A stretch of 64,000 bases of DNA from Amycolatopsis sp. FBCC-B4732 (GCF_023008405.1 NZ_CP095376.1:5356001-5420000); one strand, 5' to 3'. Shown: positions 1 to 7,784, counted from the first letter of the stretch. A program made the numbers and translations. Notes: generated by a model not told the origin, from the sequence alone.

Positions 1-210
1 ATCGCGGCCGGCCGGGCGCCCGCCGGGGTGCGCGTCTCCGCCGTGGCCGTCGAGGACGCCGTCGTGCAGGTGCTGGTGTCGGTCCGCTTCGGCGTCGTCG
101 CCGACGAAGCCGCCGAAGCGCTGCGACGGGAGATCACCGCCGAGCTGTCCCGGCAGCTGGGCGTCGCGATCGCGGTGAACGTGCACGTCGTGGACGTCCA
201 CCCGGACTGA
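1..210 (+). CDS. Asp23/Gls24-like protein, C-terminal part (5' end outside window)
   Basis: The reading frame is open from the first base, so the gene starts before the window. The visible ~69 residues match the C-terminal part of Asp23/Gls24 envelope-stress proteins: a beta strand (VVQVLVSVRFG), a helix with EAAEALRREI, and a terminal strand ending VHVVDVHPD, like the VNVAVNDIH-type ending of the neighbours. Asp23 proteins are small alpha/beta proteins that polymerise on the inner face of the membrane through an AmaP-type anchor. It is followed at once by two more Asp23 genes and the anchor, so it is probably the first visible member of that operon. An internal GTG at 28 is in frame but would remove part of the fold. 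Confidence 0.6.
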   Translation: MAAGRAPAGVRVSAVAVEDAVVQVLVSVRFGVVADEAAEALRREITAELSRQLGVAIAVNVHVVDVHPD

Positions 211-214
211 ACAT

Positions 215-230
215 TCCCCCGATCGGGGGA
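215..230. other. 16-bp perfect palindrome between Asp23 genes
   Basis: The bases TCCCCCGATCGGGGGA form a perfect palindrome just after the stop of the partial Asp23 gene and 71 bases before the next start. It could be an operator or a weak hairpin that reduces read-through. No T-run follows it. Confidence 0.35.
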
Positions 231-300
231 CCTTGCGTGAGGGATTCGCGCTCCCGGGCATCGTAAGGGCGAGAGACCGCCGCGAGAGGAGCCAGCACGC

Positions 301-738
301 ATGCACCCGGAACGGACCGAGAGCCCCGGCACGGTCACGCCGCTCAACGAGGAGGGTGCGGCCGGCCGCACCACGATCTCGTCGCTGGTCGTGCAGAAGG
401 TGGCCGGGCTGGCCGCCCGCGAGGTCGCCGGCGTGCACGCGCTCGGCGGCGGCGGGGTGTCCCGCGCGATCGGCGCGCTGCGCGAGCGGATCCCCGGCTC
501 CGGCACGGTGACCACGACCGGCGTGTCGGTCGAGGTCGGCGAGAAGCAGACCGCGATCGACCTCGACGTCGTCGTCGAGTACGGCGCCCGCATCACCGAC
601 GTCGCCCGCGCGGTGCGGCGCAACGTGATCACCGCGGTCGAGCAGATCACCGGGCTCGAGGTGATCGAGGTGAACATCGCCGTCAACGACATCCACCTGC
701 CGGGCGACGAAGAGCCCGAGTCCACGCGGGTGGAGTGA
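301..738 (+). CDS. Asp23/Gls24 family envelope stress response protein
   Basis: A 145-residue protein with the Asp23/Gls24 fold from about residue 22 to 135. Visible hallmarks are GRTTISSLVVQKVAGLAARE, the GVHAL turn, a beta-rich middle (GVSVEVGEKQTAIDLDVVVEYG) split by short loops, a helix (VARAVRRNVITAVEQITG) and the closing strand EVNIAVNDIHLP. The ATG is preceded by GAGAGGAGCC as ribosome binding site. Its TGA overlaps the GTG of the next gene, so translation is probably coupled. Asp23 proteins are cytosolic, membrane-associated envelope-stress factors; the DUF2273-like and AmaP-like genes downstream are the usual companions. The acidic tail after residue 135 is not part of the domain. 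Confidence 0.9.
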   Translation: MHPERTESPGTVTPLNEEGAAGRTTISSLVVQKVAGLAAREVAGVHALGGGGVSRAIGALRERIPGSGTVTTTGVSVEVGEKQTAIDLDVVVEYGARITDVARAVRRNVITAVEQITGLEVIEVNIAVNDIHLPGDEEPESTRVE

Positions 739-968
739 CCGCGCGCGGACCGGACGACCCGGAGGGCCGCGCGGCCTTCCGGGCCTTCGTGCGCACCCAC
801 CACCCGGACGTCGGCGGCGACCCGGCGGAGTTCGCGGCGGGCCTGGCCCGCTTCCGCGAGCCGGCGCCGGACTCCCGTTTCGACGCCCCGGTCGTCTTCG
901 TGCCCCGCCGCCGCGGCCTCGCGGCGTTCTTCGCCCGCTTCCGCCGCCGCCCGCCCCGCGTGCGGTGA
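735..968 (+). CDS. Small protein with a J-domain-like HPD segment
   Basis: A 77-residue protein whose GTG overlaps the preceding stop in a GTGA arrangement. Residues 17-40 read FVRTHHPDVGGDPAEFAAGL, which resembles the HPD loop and third helix of DnaJ J-domains (RxxHPDxGG). The first two J-domain helices are essentially missing: only about 20 residues precede HPD, against about 30 in a full J domain. The C-terminus is very basic (RRRGLAAFFARFRRR) and could be an amphipathic, membrane- or nucleic-acid-binding helix. It sits inside the Asp23 operon, so a role with envelope stress or Hsp70 is possible but only inferred. It could equally be a degenerate J protein with no chaperone partner. Confidence 0.6.
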   Translation: MTARGPDDPEGRAAFRAFVRTHHPDVGGDPAEFAAGLARFREPAPDSRFDAPVVFVPRRRGLAAFFARFRRRPPRVR

Positions 969-1017
969 CCGCCCCGCCGGGGCAAGCTTCCCCCCACCGC
1001 CCGTCCAAGGAGGACAT

Positions 1018-1194
1018 GTGAACGCAACGAAGACCGGGCTCCTGGCCGGGCTGATCCTCGGCCTCGCCGCGACCCAGGGGTTCACCGCGTTCCTGGTGAC
1101 ACTGGCCGTCGGGATCATCGGCCTGGTCGCCGGCCGGGTCCTCGACGGCGAACTCGACCTCGGCGAACTGTTCGGCAAGGGCCGCGACAAGTGA
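1018..1194 (+). CDS. DUF2273-like small membrane protein
   Basis: A 58-residue protein starting at a GTG directly after a strong AAGGAGGA ribosome binding site. An ATG two bases earlier is followed at once by a stop codon, so the GTG is the real start. Residues 7-41 form two closely spaced hydrophobic segments (GLLAGLILGLAATQGF and AFLVTLAVGIIGLVAG), followed by an acidic/basic cytosolic tail. This matches the size and topology of DUF2273 proteins that accompany Asp23 and AmaP in many Gram-positive bacteria. The stop overlaps the GTG of the next Asp23 gene. The family assignment rests on topology and context. Confidence 0.75.
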   Translation: MNATKTGLLAGLILGLAATQGFTAFLVTLAVGIIGLVAGRVLDGELDLGELFGKGRDK

Positions 1195-1541
1195 ACCGCG
1201 CCCTCGACGTGCCGCGCGAGCTCGCCGAACCGGCCGAGCGCGGCACCCTCACCATCGGCCACGCCGTGGTCCGCAAGGTCGCGCAGCACGCCGCCGACCA
1301 GGTGCCGGGCACCGCGCACGACGGCAAGAAGGGCGCGAAGGCCAAGGTCGGCGGCCTCGACAACGACGTCGACCTCGCGCTGGAGCTCGCCCTGCGCTAC
1401 CCGGGCGCGGTCCGGGCGGTCGTCGGCGACGTGCGGGAGAAGGTCACCGAAGAGGTCGAGCTGATCACCGGCTACCACGTGCGGACGCTCGCCGTGACGG
1501 TGTCCGCGCTGCTGCCGGCCCCCGCGCCGCGGGTGCGGTAG
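1191..1541 (+). CDS. Asp23/Gls24 family protein
   Basis: A 116-residue Asp23-like protein, shorter and more divergent than the copy at 301. It keeps GTLTIGHAVVRKVAQHAADQ near the N-terminus, a central strand (VDLALELALRYPG), the helix VREKVTEEVELITGY and a closing strand (TLAVTVSAL). The region equivalent to the first beta hairpin is shorter and lysine-rich (HDGKKGAKAKVG), which may alter polymer contacts or membrane anchoring. The start GTG overlaps the stop of the DUF2273-like gene and the next gene begins two bases after the stop, so this is one transcriptional unit. Confidence 0.85.
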   Translation: MNRALDVPRELAEPAERGTLTIGHAVVRKVAQHAADQVPGTAHDGKKGAKAKVGGLDNDVDLALELALRYPGAVRAVVGDVREKVTEEVELITGYHVRTLAVTVSALLPAPAPRVR

Positions 1542-1543
1542 CC

Positions 1544-2080
1544 GTGCGCCCGTTCGTCCGCATCCTCGCCCCCCTCCTCGGCCTGGCCTTCGCCGCCGCC
1601 GGGGCGGTGCTGGCGCTCGAAGTCGGCTGGCACTGGTGGCGCCCGGAAGCGGCGCCGCTGCTCGTGCCGTGGCCGCGCTGGCAAGCCGAACTCGGCGCGC
1701 TGGGCTGGGACGCCTACGCGGTCCGCGTCGGCGCCGGGGTGCTCGCCGCCGCGGGCCTGGTGCTCGTCTTCTGCGCGCTGGCCGCCGGCAGCCGTGCGGT
1801 GCGGCTCACCGACCCGGCCGAGGAAGTGAGCGTCTCGACGTCGCCGCGGTCGCTGGCCCGGCTGGTCGGGCTGACCGTGCGCGCGCAGGACAACGTCGCC
1901 GGCGCGTCCGTCACCGCGAGCGCCCGGCGGGTCCGCGTCCGGGCGAAGAGCACTCTGGAAACCGAGGGCGAGCTGCGGCCGCGGCTGCTGGCAACCGTGT
2001 CCGCCCTGCTCGACGAGGTCCCGCTGGCGCGGCGGCCGAAGGTGACCGTCGTCGTCGATTCGCCGAAGGACCACCGATGA
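1544..2080 (+). CDS. DUF6286-type membrane protein of the Asp23 operon
   Basis: A 178-residue protein with two N-terminal transmembrane segments (about residues 8-28 and 63-85) separated by a Trp-rich extracytoplasmic stretch (VGWHWWRPEAAP). A cytosolic C-terminal domain of about 90 residues rich in beta strands follows (SLARLVGLTVRAQDNV, ASARRVRVRAKST). The layout agrees with the actinobacterial DUF6286 family found with Asp23 genes; I recognise it mainly from context and architecture. The C-terminal part resembles a half Asp23/AmaP fold. The stop overlaps the ATG of the AmaP gene (ATGA), which implies coupled translation. Confidence 0.7.
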   Translation: MRPFVRILAPLLGLAFAAAGAVLALEVGWHWWRPEAAPLLVPWPRWQAELGALGWDAYAVRVGAGVLAAAGLVLVFCALAAGSRAVRLTDPAEEVSVSTSPRSLARLVGLTVRAQDNVAGASVTASARRVRVRAKSTLETEGELRPRLLATVSALLDEVPLARRPKVTVVVDSPKDHR

Positions 2081-2676
2081 CCAAGTCCGTTGCCGCGAAG
2101 GCGCTTTCCCGGTCGTATGCGGGCGAACGCGTGCTGACGTTCCTCGTGGGGCTGCTCGCCCTGCTCGGCGGGGCGCTCGCGCTCGTCGTGGGGTTCGGCG
2201 TGCTCGGCGAGTACCGGGGCCGGCGGCCGCTGCTGGACCCGATGGCCGTCGAGTGGCTCGGGAGCCACGCGACCCCCGCGCGGATCGCCGCGATCGTGCT
2301 CGGCGTGCTGCTGTTCGTGCTCGGGCTGCGCTGGGCGCTGCGCTCGCTGCGCCCGGAACCGCGGCCGGACCTGGACCTCGACCGCACCGACGGCGCCGAG
2401 CTGGTGGTCACCGCGGCCGCGATCGCCGAGGCCGTGCAAGCCGACGCCGAACAGCTGGACGGCGTGAGCCGCGCCCGGGTCCGCGCGGTCGGCTCGCGCA
2501 CCGCCCCCGCGTTGCGGATCACCCTGTGGCTGCACGAAGGCACCGATCTCAAGGGCGTCTGGGCCGGGTTGGACACGCAGGTGCTGGCCAGGGCCCGCGA
2601 ATCGCTCGGCCTCGACGTCCTGCCCACCGCCGTCCGCCTGGAACTCGACACGACCGCGCCGAAACGCGTGCGCTGA
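2077..2676 (+). CDS. amaP: Alkaline shock response membrane anchor AmaP
   Basis: A 199-residue protein with two transmembrane helices (about residues 18-42 and 70-92) and a cytosolic C-terminal domain of about 100 residues, the typical size and layout of AmaP anchors. AmaP recruits Asp23 to the membrane in Staphylococcus, and actinobacterial homologues lie in the same kind of operon. The ATG at 2077 overlaps the previous stop, so the longer open frame upstream of it is not used. The C-terminal strands (SRARVRAVGSRTAPALRITL) resemble the Asp23 fold itself. This is the last gene of the Asp23 unit. Confidence 0.75.
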   Translation: MTKSVAAKALSRSYAGERVLTFLVGLLALLGGALALVVGFGVLGEYRGRRPLLDPMAVEWLGSHATPARIAAIVLGVLLFVLGLRWALRSLRPEPRPDLDLDRTDGAELVVTAAAIAEAVQADAEQLDGVSRARVRAVGSRTAPALRITLWLHEGTDLKGVWAGLDTQVLARARESLGLDVLPTAVRLELDTTAPKRVR

Positions 2677-2690
2677 GCCGGGCTTTTCCG

Positions 2691-2696
2691 CAGAAT
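2691..2696 (+). promoter_or_regulatory. Candidate -10 box of ligC (leaderless)
   Basis: CAGAAT lies 6 bases before the ATG at 2703 and there is no ribosome binding site. This spacing fits a transcript that begins at the start codon. Confidence 0.4.
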
Positions 2697-2702
2697 GCGG
2701 GC

Positions 2703-3782
2703 ATGCCCCTACCGCTGCAGCCGCCGCTGAAGCCGATGCTCGCCAAGCCCGCGAAGGCCATCCCGGACTCCGGCGGCCTGCTGTTCGAGCCGAAGTGGGA
2801 CGGGTTCCGCTGCCTCGTCTTCCGCGACGGCGACGAGCTGTACCTGCAGTCCCGCGCGGAAAAACCGCTCAACCGGTACTTCCCCGAAGCGGTGGCCCGG
2901 CTGCTGGAGGTGCTGCCGCCGCGGGTGGTGCTGGACGGCGAGCTCGTCGTCGCGCGGGACGGGCGGCTCAACTTCGACGCCCTCACCGAGCGGATCCACC
3001 CGGCCGAAAGCCGCATCACGCTCCTGGCGGCCGAGCAGCCCGCCGAGTTCGTCGCGTTCGACGTCCTCGCCCTCGGCGACGACCTCCTGCTCGACGAGCC
3101 GACGTCGGTGCGCCGCGACCGGCTCGTGGAGCTGGCGGGCGAGAAGTTCCCGCTCACCCCGGCGACCACCGACCCGGCCACCGCGCGGCACTGGTTCGAG
3201 CTCTTCGAGGGCGCCGGCCTCGACGGCGTCATCGGCAAGCCCCTGGACGAGCCGTACACGCCCGGCAAGCGCGTGCTGCTCAAGTACAAGCACGTGCGCA
3301 CCGCGGACTGCGTGCTGGCCGGGCTGCGCTGGCACGTCGACGGCGGCCCCGGCGAACTGGTCGGCTCCTTCCTGCTCGGCCTGCACGACGAGGAGGGCGT
3401 GCTGCACCACGTCGGCACGGTCGGGTCGTTCCCGATGCCGCGGCGCCGTGAACTGGCCGAGGAGCTGGCGCCGTTGGTCACCGACGGCGAAGACCACCCG
3501 TGGGGCGGGCTCGCGAAGGGCGAGGGGCAGCGCATCCCGGGCGGGATCACGCGCTGGCGCGCCACCGAGCACGAGTGGGTGCCGCTGCGGCCCGAGCGCG
3601 TCGTCGAAGTCGCCTACGAGAACACCGAAGGCGGGATGCCCTCGCGGTTCCGGCACAACGCGCGGTTCAAGCGCTGGCGCCCGGACCGCGAAGCCGCGTC
3701 GTGCGACTACAGCCAGCTCGAGGAGCCGGCCCGGTACGACCTCGACGCCGTGTTCCGCGGCCAGGTCGTGCGGACCCGCTAA
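2703..3782 (+). CDS. ligC: ATP-dependent DNA ligase, LigC type
   Basis: A 359-residue ATP-dependent DNA ligase. The nucleotidyltransferase motif I is EPKWDGFRC, with Lys31 as the likely adenylated residue. Motif III-like VAFDVLAL, motif IV DGVIGK and motif V LKYKHVRTADCV follow in order, then an OB-fold domain of about 120 residues ending near the C-terminus. Size and layout match mycobacterial LigC (about 360 residues) rather than the larger LigB or LigD. LigC works with a Prim-PolC polymerase in base-excision-type repair in mycobacteria. A Prim-PolC-like gene is present at 15.6-16.6 kb on the other strand, not next door as in mycobacteria. The ATG at 2703 is the first codon compatible with the fold. 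Confidence 0.88.
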   Translation: MPLPLQPPLKPMLAKPAKAIPDSGGLLFEPKWDGFRCLVFRDGDELYLQSRAEKPLNRYFPEAVARLLEVLPPRVVLDGELVVARDGRLNFDALTERIHPAESRITLLAAEQPAEFVAFDVLALGDDLLLDEPTSVRRDRLVELAGEKFPLTPATTDPATARHWFELFEGAGLDGVIGKPLDEPYTPGKRVLLKYKHVRTADCVLAGLRWHVDGGPGELVGSFLLGLHDEEGVLHHVGTVGSFPMPRRRELAEELAPLVTDGEDHPWGGLAKGEGQRIPGGITRWRATEHEWVPLRPERVVEVAYENTEGGMPSRFRHNARFKRWRPDREAASCDYSQLEEPARYDLDAVFRGQVVRTR

Positions 3783-3841
3783 CCCTCGTCCCACACCGGC
3801 CGTGCGAAGCTCGGCTGGCCCTGCCCTTGATCGTGCTCGAC

Positions 3842-5404
3842 GTGAGGATCCCGCCCGTGCGCCGCCGCCGTTCCCGTGTCCTGGTCGCGCTGCTCGCCCT
3901 GGCCGCCGCCGCGGGGTGCGCCGCCGGGCCGTCGGTGCGCCCGGCGCTGGTCGAGAACGACGGGAAGACCACCGGCAGCACGCCGGCGGGGACGCCGTCG
4001 GTGCCGCTGCCGCCGCTGGCCGAACCGCAGTCGCCGACGGTGAAGTGGGCCGACTGCGACGACGACACCCGGCAGCGGATCGGCACCCCCGCGGTGCCGG
4101 ACACCCTGCACTTCACGTGCGCGCGCGTCACCGCCCCGCTGGACGCCCCGGGCGAGCCCCGCCGGTCGCTGGTGCGGCTGCTGGCGCTGAAGGTGGGCAG
4201 CGGGCCGGTGCCGCTGGTCGTCGTCAACGACATCGACGGCGAACCGGGCACGGTCTACGCGGCGCGGCTGGCCGCGACGCTGCCGCCGGCGTTCCTGGAG
4301 AAGTTCTCGCTGGTCGGGGTGGATCGCCGCGGCACCGGGATGTCCGGCGCGGCCCAGTGCGTGCCGCCGGACATCCGCCACGACCTGATCGACGCCGACC
4401 CGGCCCAGGGCGGCCTGCAGGACGTGCTCGACGCGGCCCGCAAGGCGGGCCAGCAGTGCGCGATCGAGCTGGACGACTCCCAGACGGCGCTGGACAGCTG
4501 GCGCGCGGCGGGCGACCTCGACGAGGTGCGCAAGCAGCTGGGCATGGAGCGCCTGAACGCCCTCGGCCGCGGCGACGGCTCGAAGGTGCTGGCCGACTAC
4601 GCGGTCCGCTTCCCCGGCCAGGTCGGCCGCGTGGTCCTCGACGGCGTCCCCGACCCGGGCGCGGACACCGCGGCCGTGCTCGACGCGGTCGCCGCCGGCG
4701 CCCAGTCCACATTGGACGCGTTCGGCACGGACTGCGCGACCCGCGGCTGCGCGCTGGGCGACCCGAAGGCGGCGCTGGCCGCGGTGACCGACCAGCTGCG
4801 CGCGAACCCCCCGCTGACCCCGGACGGCGTCGCGTTCGGCCCGGGCGTCGCGATGTTCGCGGTCTACTCGGGACTTTCGCAGCGCGCGCGCTGGCCGGAA
4901 CTGGCGGACGCGCTGGTGGCGGCACGCGGCGGCAACACCGGCCCGCTGGCCGCGTTCGCGGCGCCGGTGCTGCACGACTCGCGCGCGCAGCCGTCGCGGA
5001 TCGACGCGACGATCGCGACCCGCTGCAACGACAGCCAGACGCGGTTGTCGGCGGACCAGCTCGACCAGGTGGTGGCGGGGATGCGCGCGAAGTACCCGCA
5101 GTTCGGCGCGGTGGTCGCGCAGCAGCTGGCGTGGTGCGGTCCGTGGCCGGTGCGCACGGAGCCGTTGCCGGCCCCGGGAGCCCCGGGAGCCCCACCGATC
5201 CTGGTCGCGGCGACGGCGGCCGACCCGTCGACCCCGGGAGTGGGCAGCACGCGGGCGGCCGATCAGATGCCGTCGGCGGTGACGATCACCTGGCAGGGAG
5301 CGGGGCACGGCGCGGTGGGCGCTTCGCCGTGCGTGACCGACGCGGCGCGGGCCTTCCTGGTGGACGGGAAGATCCCGGCGAACGGAACCCTCTGCCCGGC
5401 CTGA
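3842..5404 (+). CDS. Lipoprotein with TAP-like alpha/beta-hydrolase fold, nucleophile lost
   Basis: A secreted lipoprotein of about 520 residues. The N-terminus has Arg residues, a hydrophobic stretch (VLVALLALAAAA) and a lipobox ending AAGC. The rest matches the S33/TAP tripeptidyl-aminopeptidase-like family: the GDLDEVRKQLG helix, the VGRVVLDGVPDPG strand after the nucleophile elbow, and a C-terminal TAP-like domain (AWCGPWPV, then GAGHGA carrying the catalytic His). The elbow that should read GxSxG is GRGDG (Gly near residue 244), so the catalytic serine is missing. It is probably a pseudo-enzyme or binding protein. GTG starts at 3833 and 3857 are also in frame; 3842 or 3857 gives the best signal peptide. 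Confidence 0.78.
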   Translation: MRIPPVRRRRSRVLVALLALAAAAGCAAGPSVRPALVENDGKTTGSTPAGTPSVPLPPLAEPQSPTVKWADCDDDTRQRIGTPAVPDTLHFTCARVTAPLDAPGEPRRSLVRLLALKVGSGPVPLVVVNDIDGEPGTVYAARLAATLPPAFLEKFSLVGVDRRGTGMSGAAQCVPPDIRHDLIDADPAQGGLQDVLDAARKAGQQCAIELDDSQTALDSWRAAGDLDEVRKQLGMERLNALGRGDGSKVLADYAVRFPGQVGRVVLDGVPDPGADTAAVLDAVAAGAQSTLDAFGTDCATRGCALGDPKAALAAVTDQLRANPPLTPDGVAFGPGVAMFAVYSGLSQRARWPELADALVAARGGNTGPLAAFAAPVLHDSRAQPSRIDATIATRCNDSQTRLSADQLDQVVAGMRAKYPQFGAVVAQQLAWCGPWPVRTEPLPAPGAPGAPPILVAATAADPSTPGVGSTRAADQMPSAVTITWQGAGHGAVGASPCVTDAARAFLVDGKIPANGTLCPA

Positions 5405-5485
5405 CGGCACGGGGTGAACCCGCGGCCGGCGAGGCAGCCCACCCGATGGAGGGCGCCGTCGCCGCAGGTCATTCCGGTCTGATGG

Positions 5486-6646
5486 TCAGGAGTCGCGGAG
5501 ACCGGCGTTGAGCCGCGCCGCCTCGCGGGTCAAGTGCTCGACCTCCGCCACGTTCGCCGCTTTCCGGGCCGCCTCCACGTAGAGCTCCGCCGCCTTCGCC
5601 AGGTCGCCCTCGCGCTCGTGGAGGTACGCCGCCACCGCCGTGTACCGCGGCAGGTTCTCGTCCAGCTCGGCCAGCGCCGCCAGCCCGGCGCGCGGGCCGT
5701 CCGCCTCCCCCACCGCCACCGCGCGGTTGAGGCGCACCACCGGGCTCCCGGTCAGCTTCGCCAGCTCGTCGTACCACTCGACGATCTGCACCCAGTCGGT
5801 CTCCCCCGCGGTCGGCGCGTCGGCGTGCAGCGCCGCGATCGCCGCCTGGGCCTGGAACTCCCCGAGCCGATCCCGCGCCAGCGCGGCCTGCAGGATCGCC
5901 ACCCCCTCGGCGATCAGCCCGGTGTCCCACAACGACCGGTCCTGCGCCGCCAGCGGCACCAGGTCACCGTCGGGCCCGAGGCGGCTGGCCCGCCGGGCGT
6001 GGTGCAGCAGCATCAACGCGAGCAGCCCCGCCACCTCCGGGTGGTCGATCGCCGCCGCCAGCCGCCGGGTGAGGCGGATCGCCTCCGCCGCCAGGTCGAC
6101 GTCGCCCGAGTAGCCCTCGTTGAACACCAGGTACAGCACGCGCAGCACCGTCGCGACGTCGCCGGGCTCGTCGAACCGCACTCCCGAGACCGTCTTCTTG
6201 GCGCGGCTGATGCGCTGCCCCATCGTCGCCTCGGGCACCAGGTACGCCTGCGCGATCTGGCGCGTCGTCAGCCCGCCCACCGCGCGCAGCGTCAGCGCGA
6301 CCGCGGACGACGGCGACAGCGACGGGTGCGCGCACAGGAAGTACAGCTGGAGCGTGTCGTCCTCGGCCGGCACGTCCCCGGGCGTCACCTCGGCTTCGAC
6401 GACGTCCTCGCGGCGACGGCGGGCGGTCTCCGACCGGGTCTCGTCGAGGAACTTGCGCCAGGCCACCGTGACCAGCCAGCCCTTGGGGTCGCGCGGCGGG
6501 CCGTCCGCCCAGCCGCGGACGGCCTCGATCAGGGCTTCCTGGACGGCGTCCTCGGCCGCCGCGAAGGGAGCCCCGCGGCGGACGAGGACCGCCAGGACGG
6601 CCGGGGTCAGGCTGCGGAGCAGGACCTCGTCCACCGGGCCGGTCAC
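5486..6646 (-). CDS. ECF RNA polymerase sigma factor, ECF42 type with TPR-like extension
   Basis: A 386-residue sigma factor. Region 2 (residues about 10-75, with AEDAVQEALIEAVRGW and PRDPKGWLVTVAWRKFLD) is followed by region 4 (about 115-170, GGLTTRQIAQAYLVPEATMGQRISRAKK). A helical C-terminal extension of about 200 residues, rich in paired helices like a TPR domain (RLNRAVAVGEADGPRAGL, YLHEREGDLAKAAELY), follows. That extension and a coupled DGPF/YCII gene are the hallmarks of the ECF42 group, which lacks a classical anti-sigma factor. The GTG start overlaps the stop of the DGPF gene. ECF42 sigmas characteristically control the adjacent DGPF genes; the target promoter was not identified here. 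Confidence 0.88.
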   Translation of the reverse strand: MTGPVDEVLLRSLTPAVLAVLVRRGAPFAAAEDAVQEALIEAVRGWADGPPRDPKGWLVTVAWRKFLDETRSETARRRREDVVEAEVTPGDVPAEDDTLQLYFLCAHPSLSPSSAVALTLRAVGGLTTRQIAQAYLVPEATMGQRISRAKKTVSGVRFDEPGDVATVLRVLYLVFNEGYSGDVDLAAEAIRLTRRLAAAIDHPEVAGLLALMLLHHARRASRLGPDGDLVPLAAQDRSLWDTGLIAEGVAILQAALARDRLGEFQAQAAIAALHADAPTAGETDWVQIVEWYDELAKLTGSPVVRLNRAVAVGEADGPRAGLAALAELDENLPRYTAVAAYLHEREGDLAKAAELYVEAARKAANVAEVEHLTREAARLNAGLRDS

Positions 6647-7050
6647 TCCGTGATCGTGGGCAGCGGGGCCAGGCACGGGCGCAGCTCGAGCCACTCGTGG
6701 ATCGGCTTCCCGCCCGCGCCCGGCGCCGCGGACAGCTCGCCGGCCAGCTCGAGCGCGCGCTCGTGGCTGTCGACGTCGATGATCATCCAGCCGGCGATCA
6801 GGTCCTTGGTCTCGGCGAACGGGCCGTCGGTGACCGGCGGGCGCCCTTCGCCGTCGAAGCGGACGAACGTCCCCTCGGGGGCGAGGCCCTGCTCGCTGAC
6901 GAACTCGCCGGTCTCCCGGAGCTTGACCGCGAACTCGTCCATGTACCGGATGTGCGCGGTGATCTCTTCGGGCGTCCAGCGGTCCATCGGCACGTCGTTG
7001 ACCGCCGCCGGGGCGCCGCGGTAGTGCTTGAGCAGCAGGTACTTGGCCAT
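6643..7050 (-). CDS. YCII/DGPF-domain protein partnered with the ECF42 sigma factor
   Basis: A 135-residue YCII-related protein. It begins MAKYLLLKHY, contains the family signature TDGPFAETKDLIAGWMIIDV, and carries the helix ERALELAGEL. YCII domains are small ferredoxin-like dimers; the DGPF subfamily is consistently encoded with ECF42 sigma factors, but its biochemical role is unresolved. A strong ribosome binding site (GAGGGAG) precedes the ATG. The stop overlaps the GTG of the sigma gene, so the two are translated together. The 5 x 62 bp repeat array lies directly upstream and must be crossed by any transcript arriving from the DUF2630 gene. Confidence 0.88.
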   Translation of the reverse strand: MAKYLLLKHYRGAPAAVNDVPMDRWTPEEITAHIRYMDEFAVKLRETGEFVSEQGLAPEGTFVRFDGEGRPPVTDGPFAETKDLIAGWMIIDVDSHERALELAGELSAAPGAGGKPIHEWLELRPCLAPLPTITE

Positions 7051-7140
7051 CGTGGTGCTCCCTCGGTGGTGGGCGACCGGCGGTCCCGGTCGCCTTCACC
7101 CCGGGGACGGAGCCGGTTCTCCGGTTTCGACATCGCCACC

Positions 7141-7450
7141 GAACTCTTTCGGGGGCCCGGGTGGCGAAGCCCCCGGCTCGGGGCGGAGCCCCGGGCGACA
7201 CCGAACTCTTTCGGGGGCCCGGGTGGCGAAGCCCCCGGCTCGGGGCGGAGCCCCGGGCGACACCGAACTCTTTCGGGGGTCCGGGTGGCGAAGCCCCCGG
7301 CTCGGGGCGGAGCCCCGGGCGACACCGAACTCTTTCGGGGGTCCGGGTGGCGGAGCCCCCGGCTCGGGGCGGAGCCCCGGGCGACACCGAACTCTTTCGG
7401 GGGTCCGGGTGGCGGAGCCCTCGGCTCGGGGCGGAGCCCCGGGCGACACG
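7141..7450. repeat. Tandem repeat: five copies of a 62-bp palindromic unit
   Basis: Five near-identical 62-bp units begin at 7141, 7203, 7265, 7327 and 7389, each starting GAACTCTTTCGGGGG and ending GGGCGACACC (last copy CACG). Every unit has two hairpin-forming parts: GGGGGC paired with GCCCCC, and CGGGGC paired with GCCCCG around a GGA loop. The differences between copies are few (cc/tc, gaa/gga, ccc/ctc). The array fills the gap between the DUF2630 and DGPF genes on the minus strand. It resembles REP/BIME-type elements and could attenuate transcription. It is not CRISPR, since there are no spacers. Confidence 0.95.
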
Positions 7451-7456
7451 GAAAAA

Positions 7457-7699
7457 TTACTGGCGGTACGACTCGACCTCGGAGACCGGGCGGGCCGCGG
7501 CGTCGTCCGGGTTCTCGTGGAACTCGGTTTTCGCGCGGCGCTGCCGGAGCAGGTCCCAGCACTGGTCGAGCTGCTGCTCGACCGCGGTGAGGCGATCCTT
7601 GTCGCCGCCGCTCAGCCCCACGCCGACCGAGCGCGACCGGAGCTCGTGCTCCTCCGCGATCAGCTCGTCGATCCGGCCCAGGATTTCGCTGTCGGCCAT
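7457..7699 (-). CDS. DUF2630 family protein
   Basis: An 80-residue protein with the DUF2630 pattern: an N-terminal helix (ILGRIDELIAEEHELR), a Gly-Asp turn, then RLTAVEQQLDQCWDLLRQRR and a short acidic tail ending VESYRQ. The family is small, cytosolic, predicted to form a helical hairpin, and its function is unknown. The ATG has a strong AGAGGAGGA ribosome binding site. It is divergent from thioredoxin at 7785. The repeat array follows its stop. Confidence 0.85.
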   Translation of the reverse strand: MADSEILGRIDELIAEEHELRSRSVGVGLSGGDKDRLTAVEQQLDQCWDLLRQRRAKTEFHENPDDAAARPVSEVESYRQ

Positions 7700-7784
7700 G
7701 TCGTTCCTCCTCTTGCGGTTTGCTCGGGTGAGACGCTACCCCGGCCCCGGGAATTCCCGCCGCGCCCGGTTCGTTGACCTGGGC

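Noticed and set aside
7141..7450. CRISPR-like array
   Set aside because: The 62-bp units are contiguous with no unique spacers and no cas genes are near.
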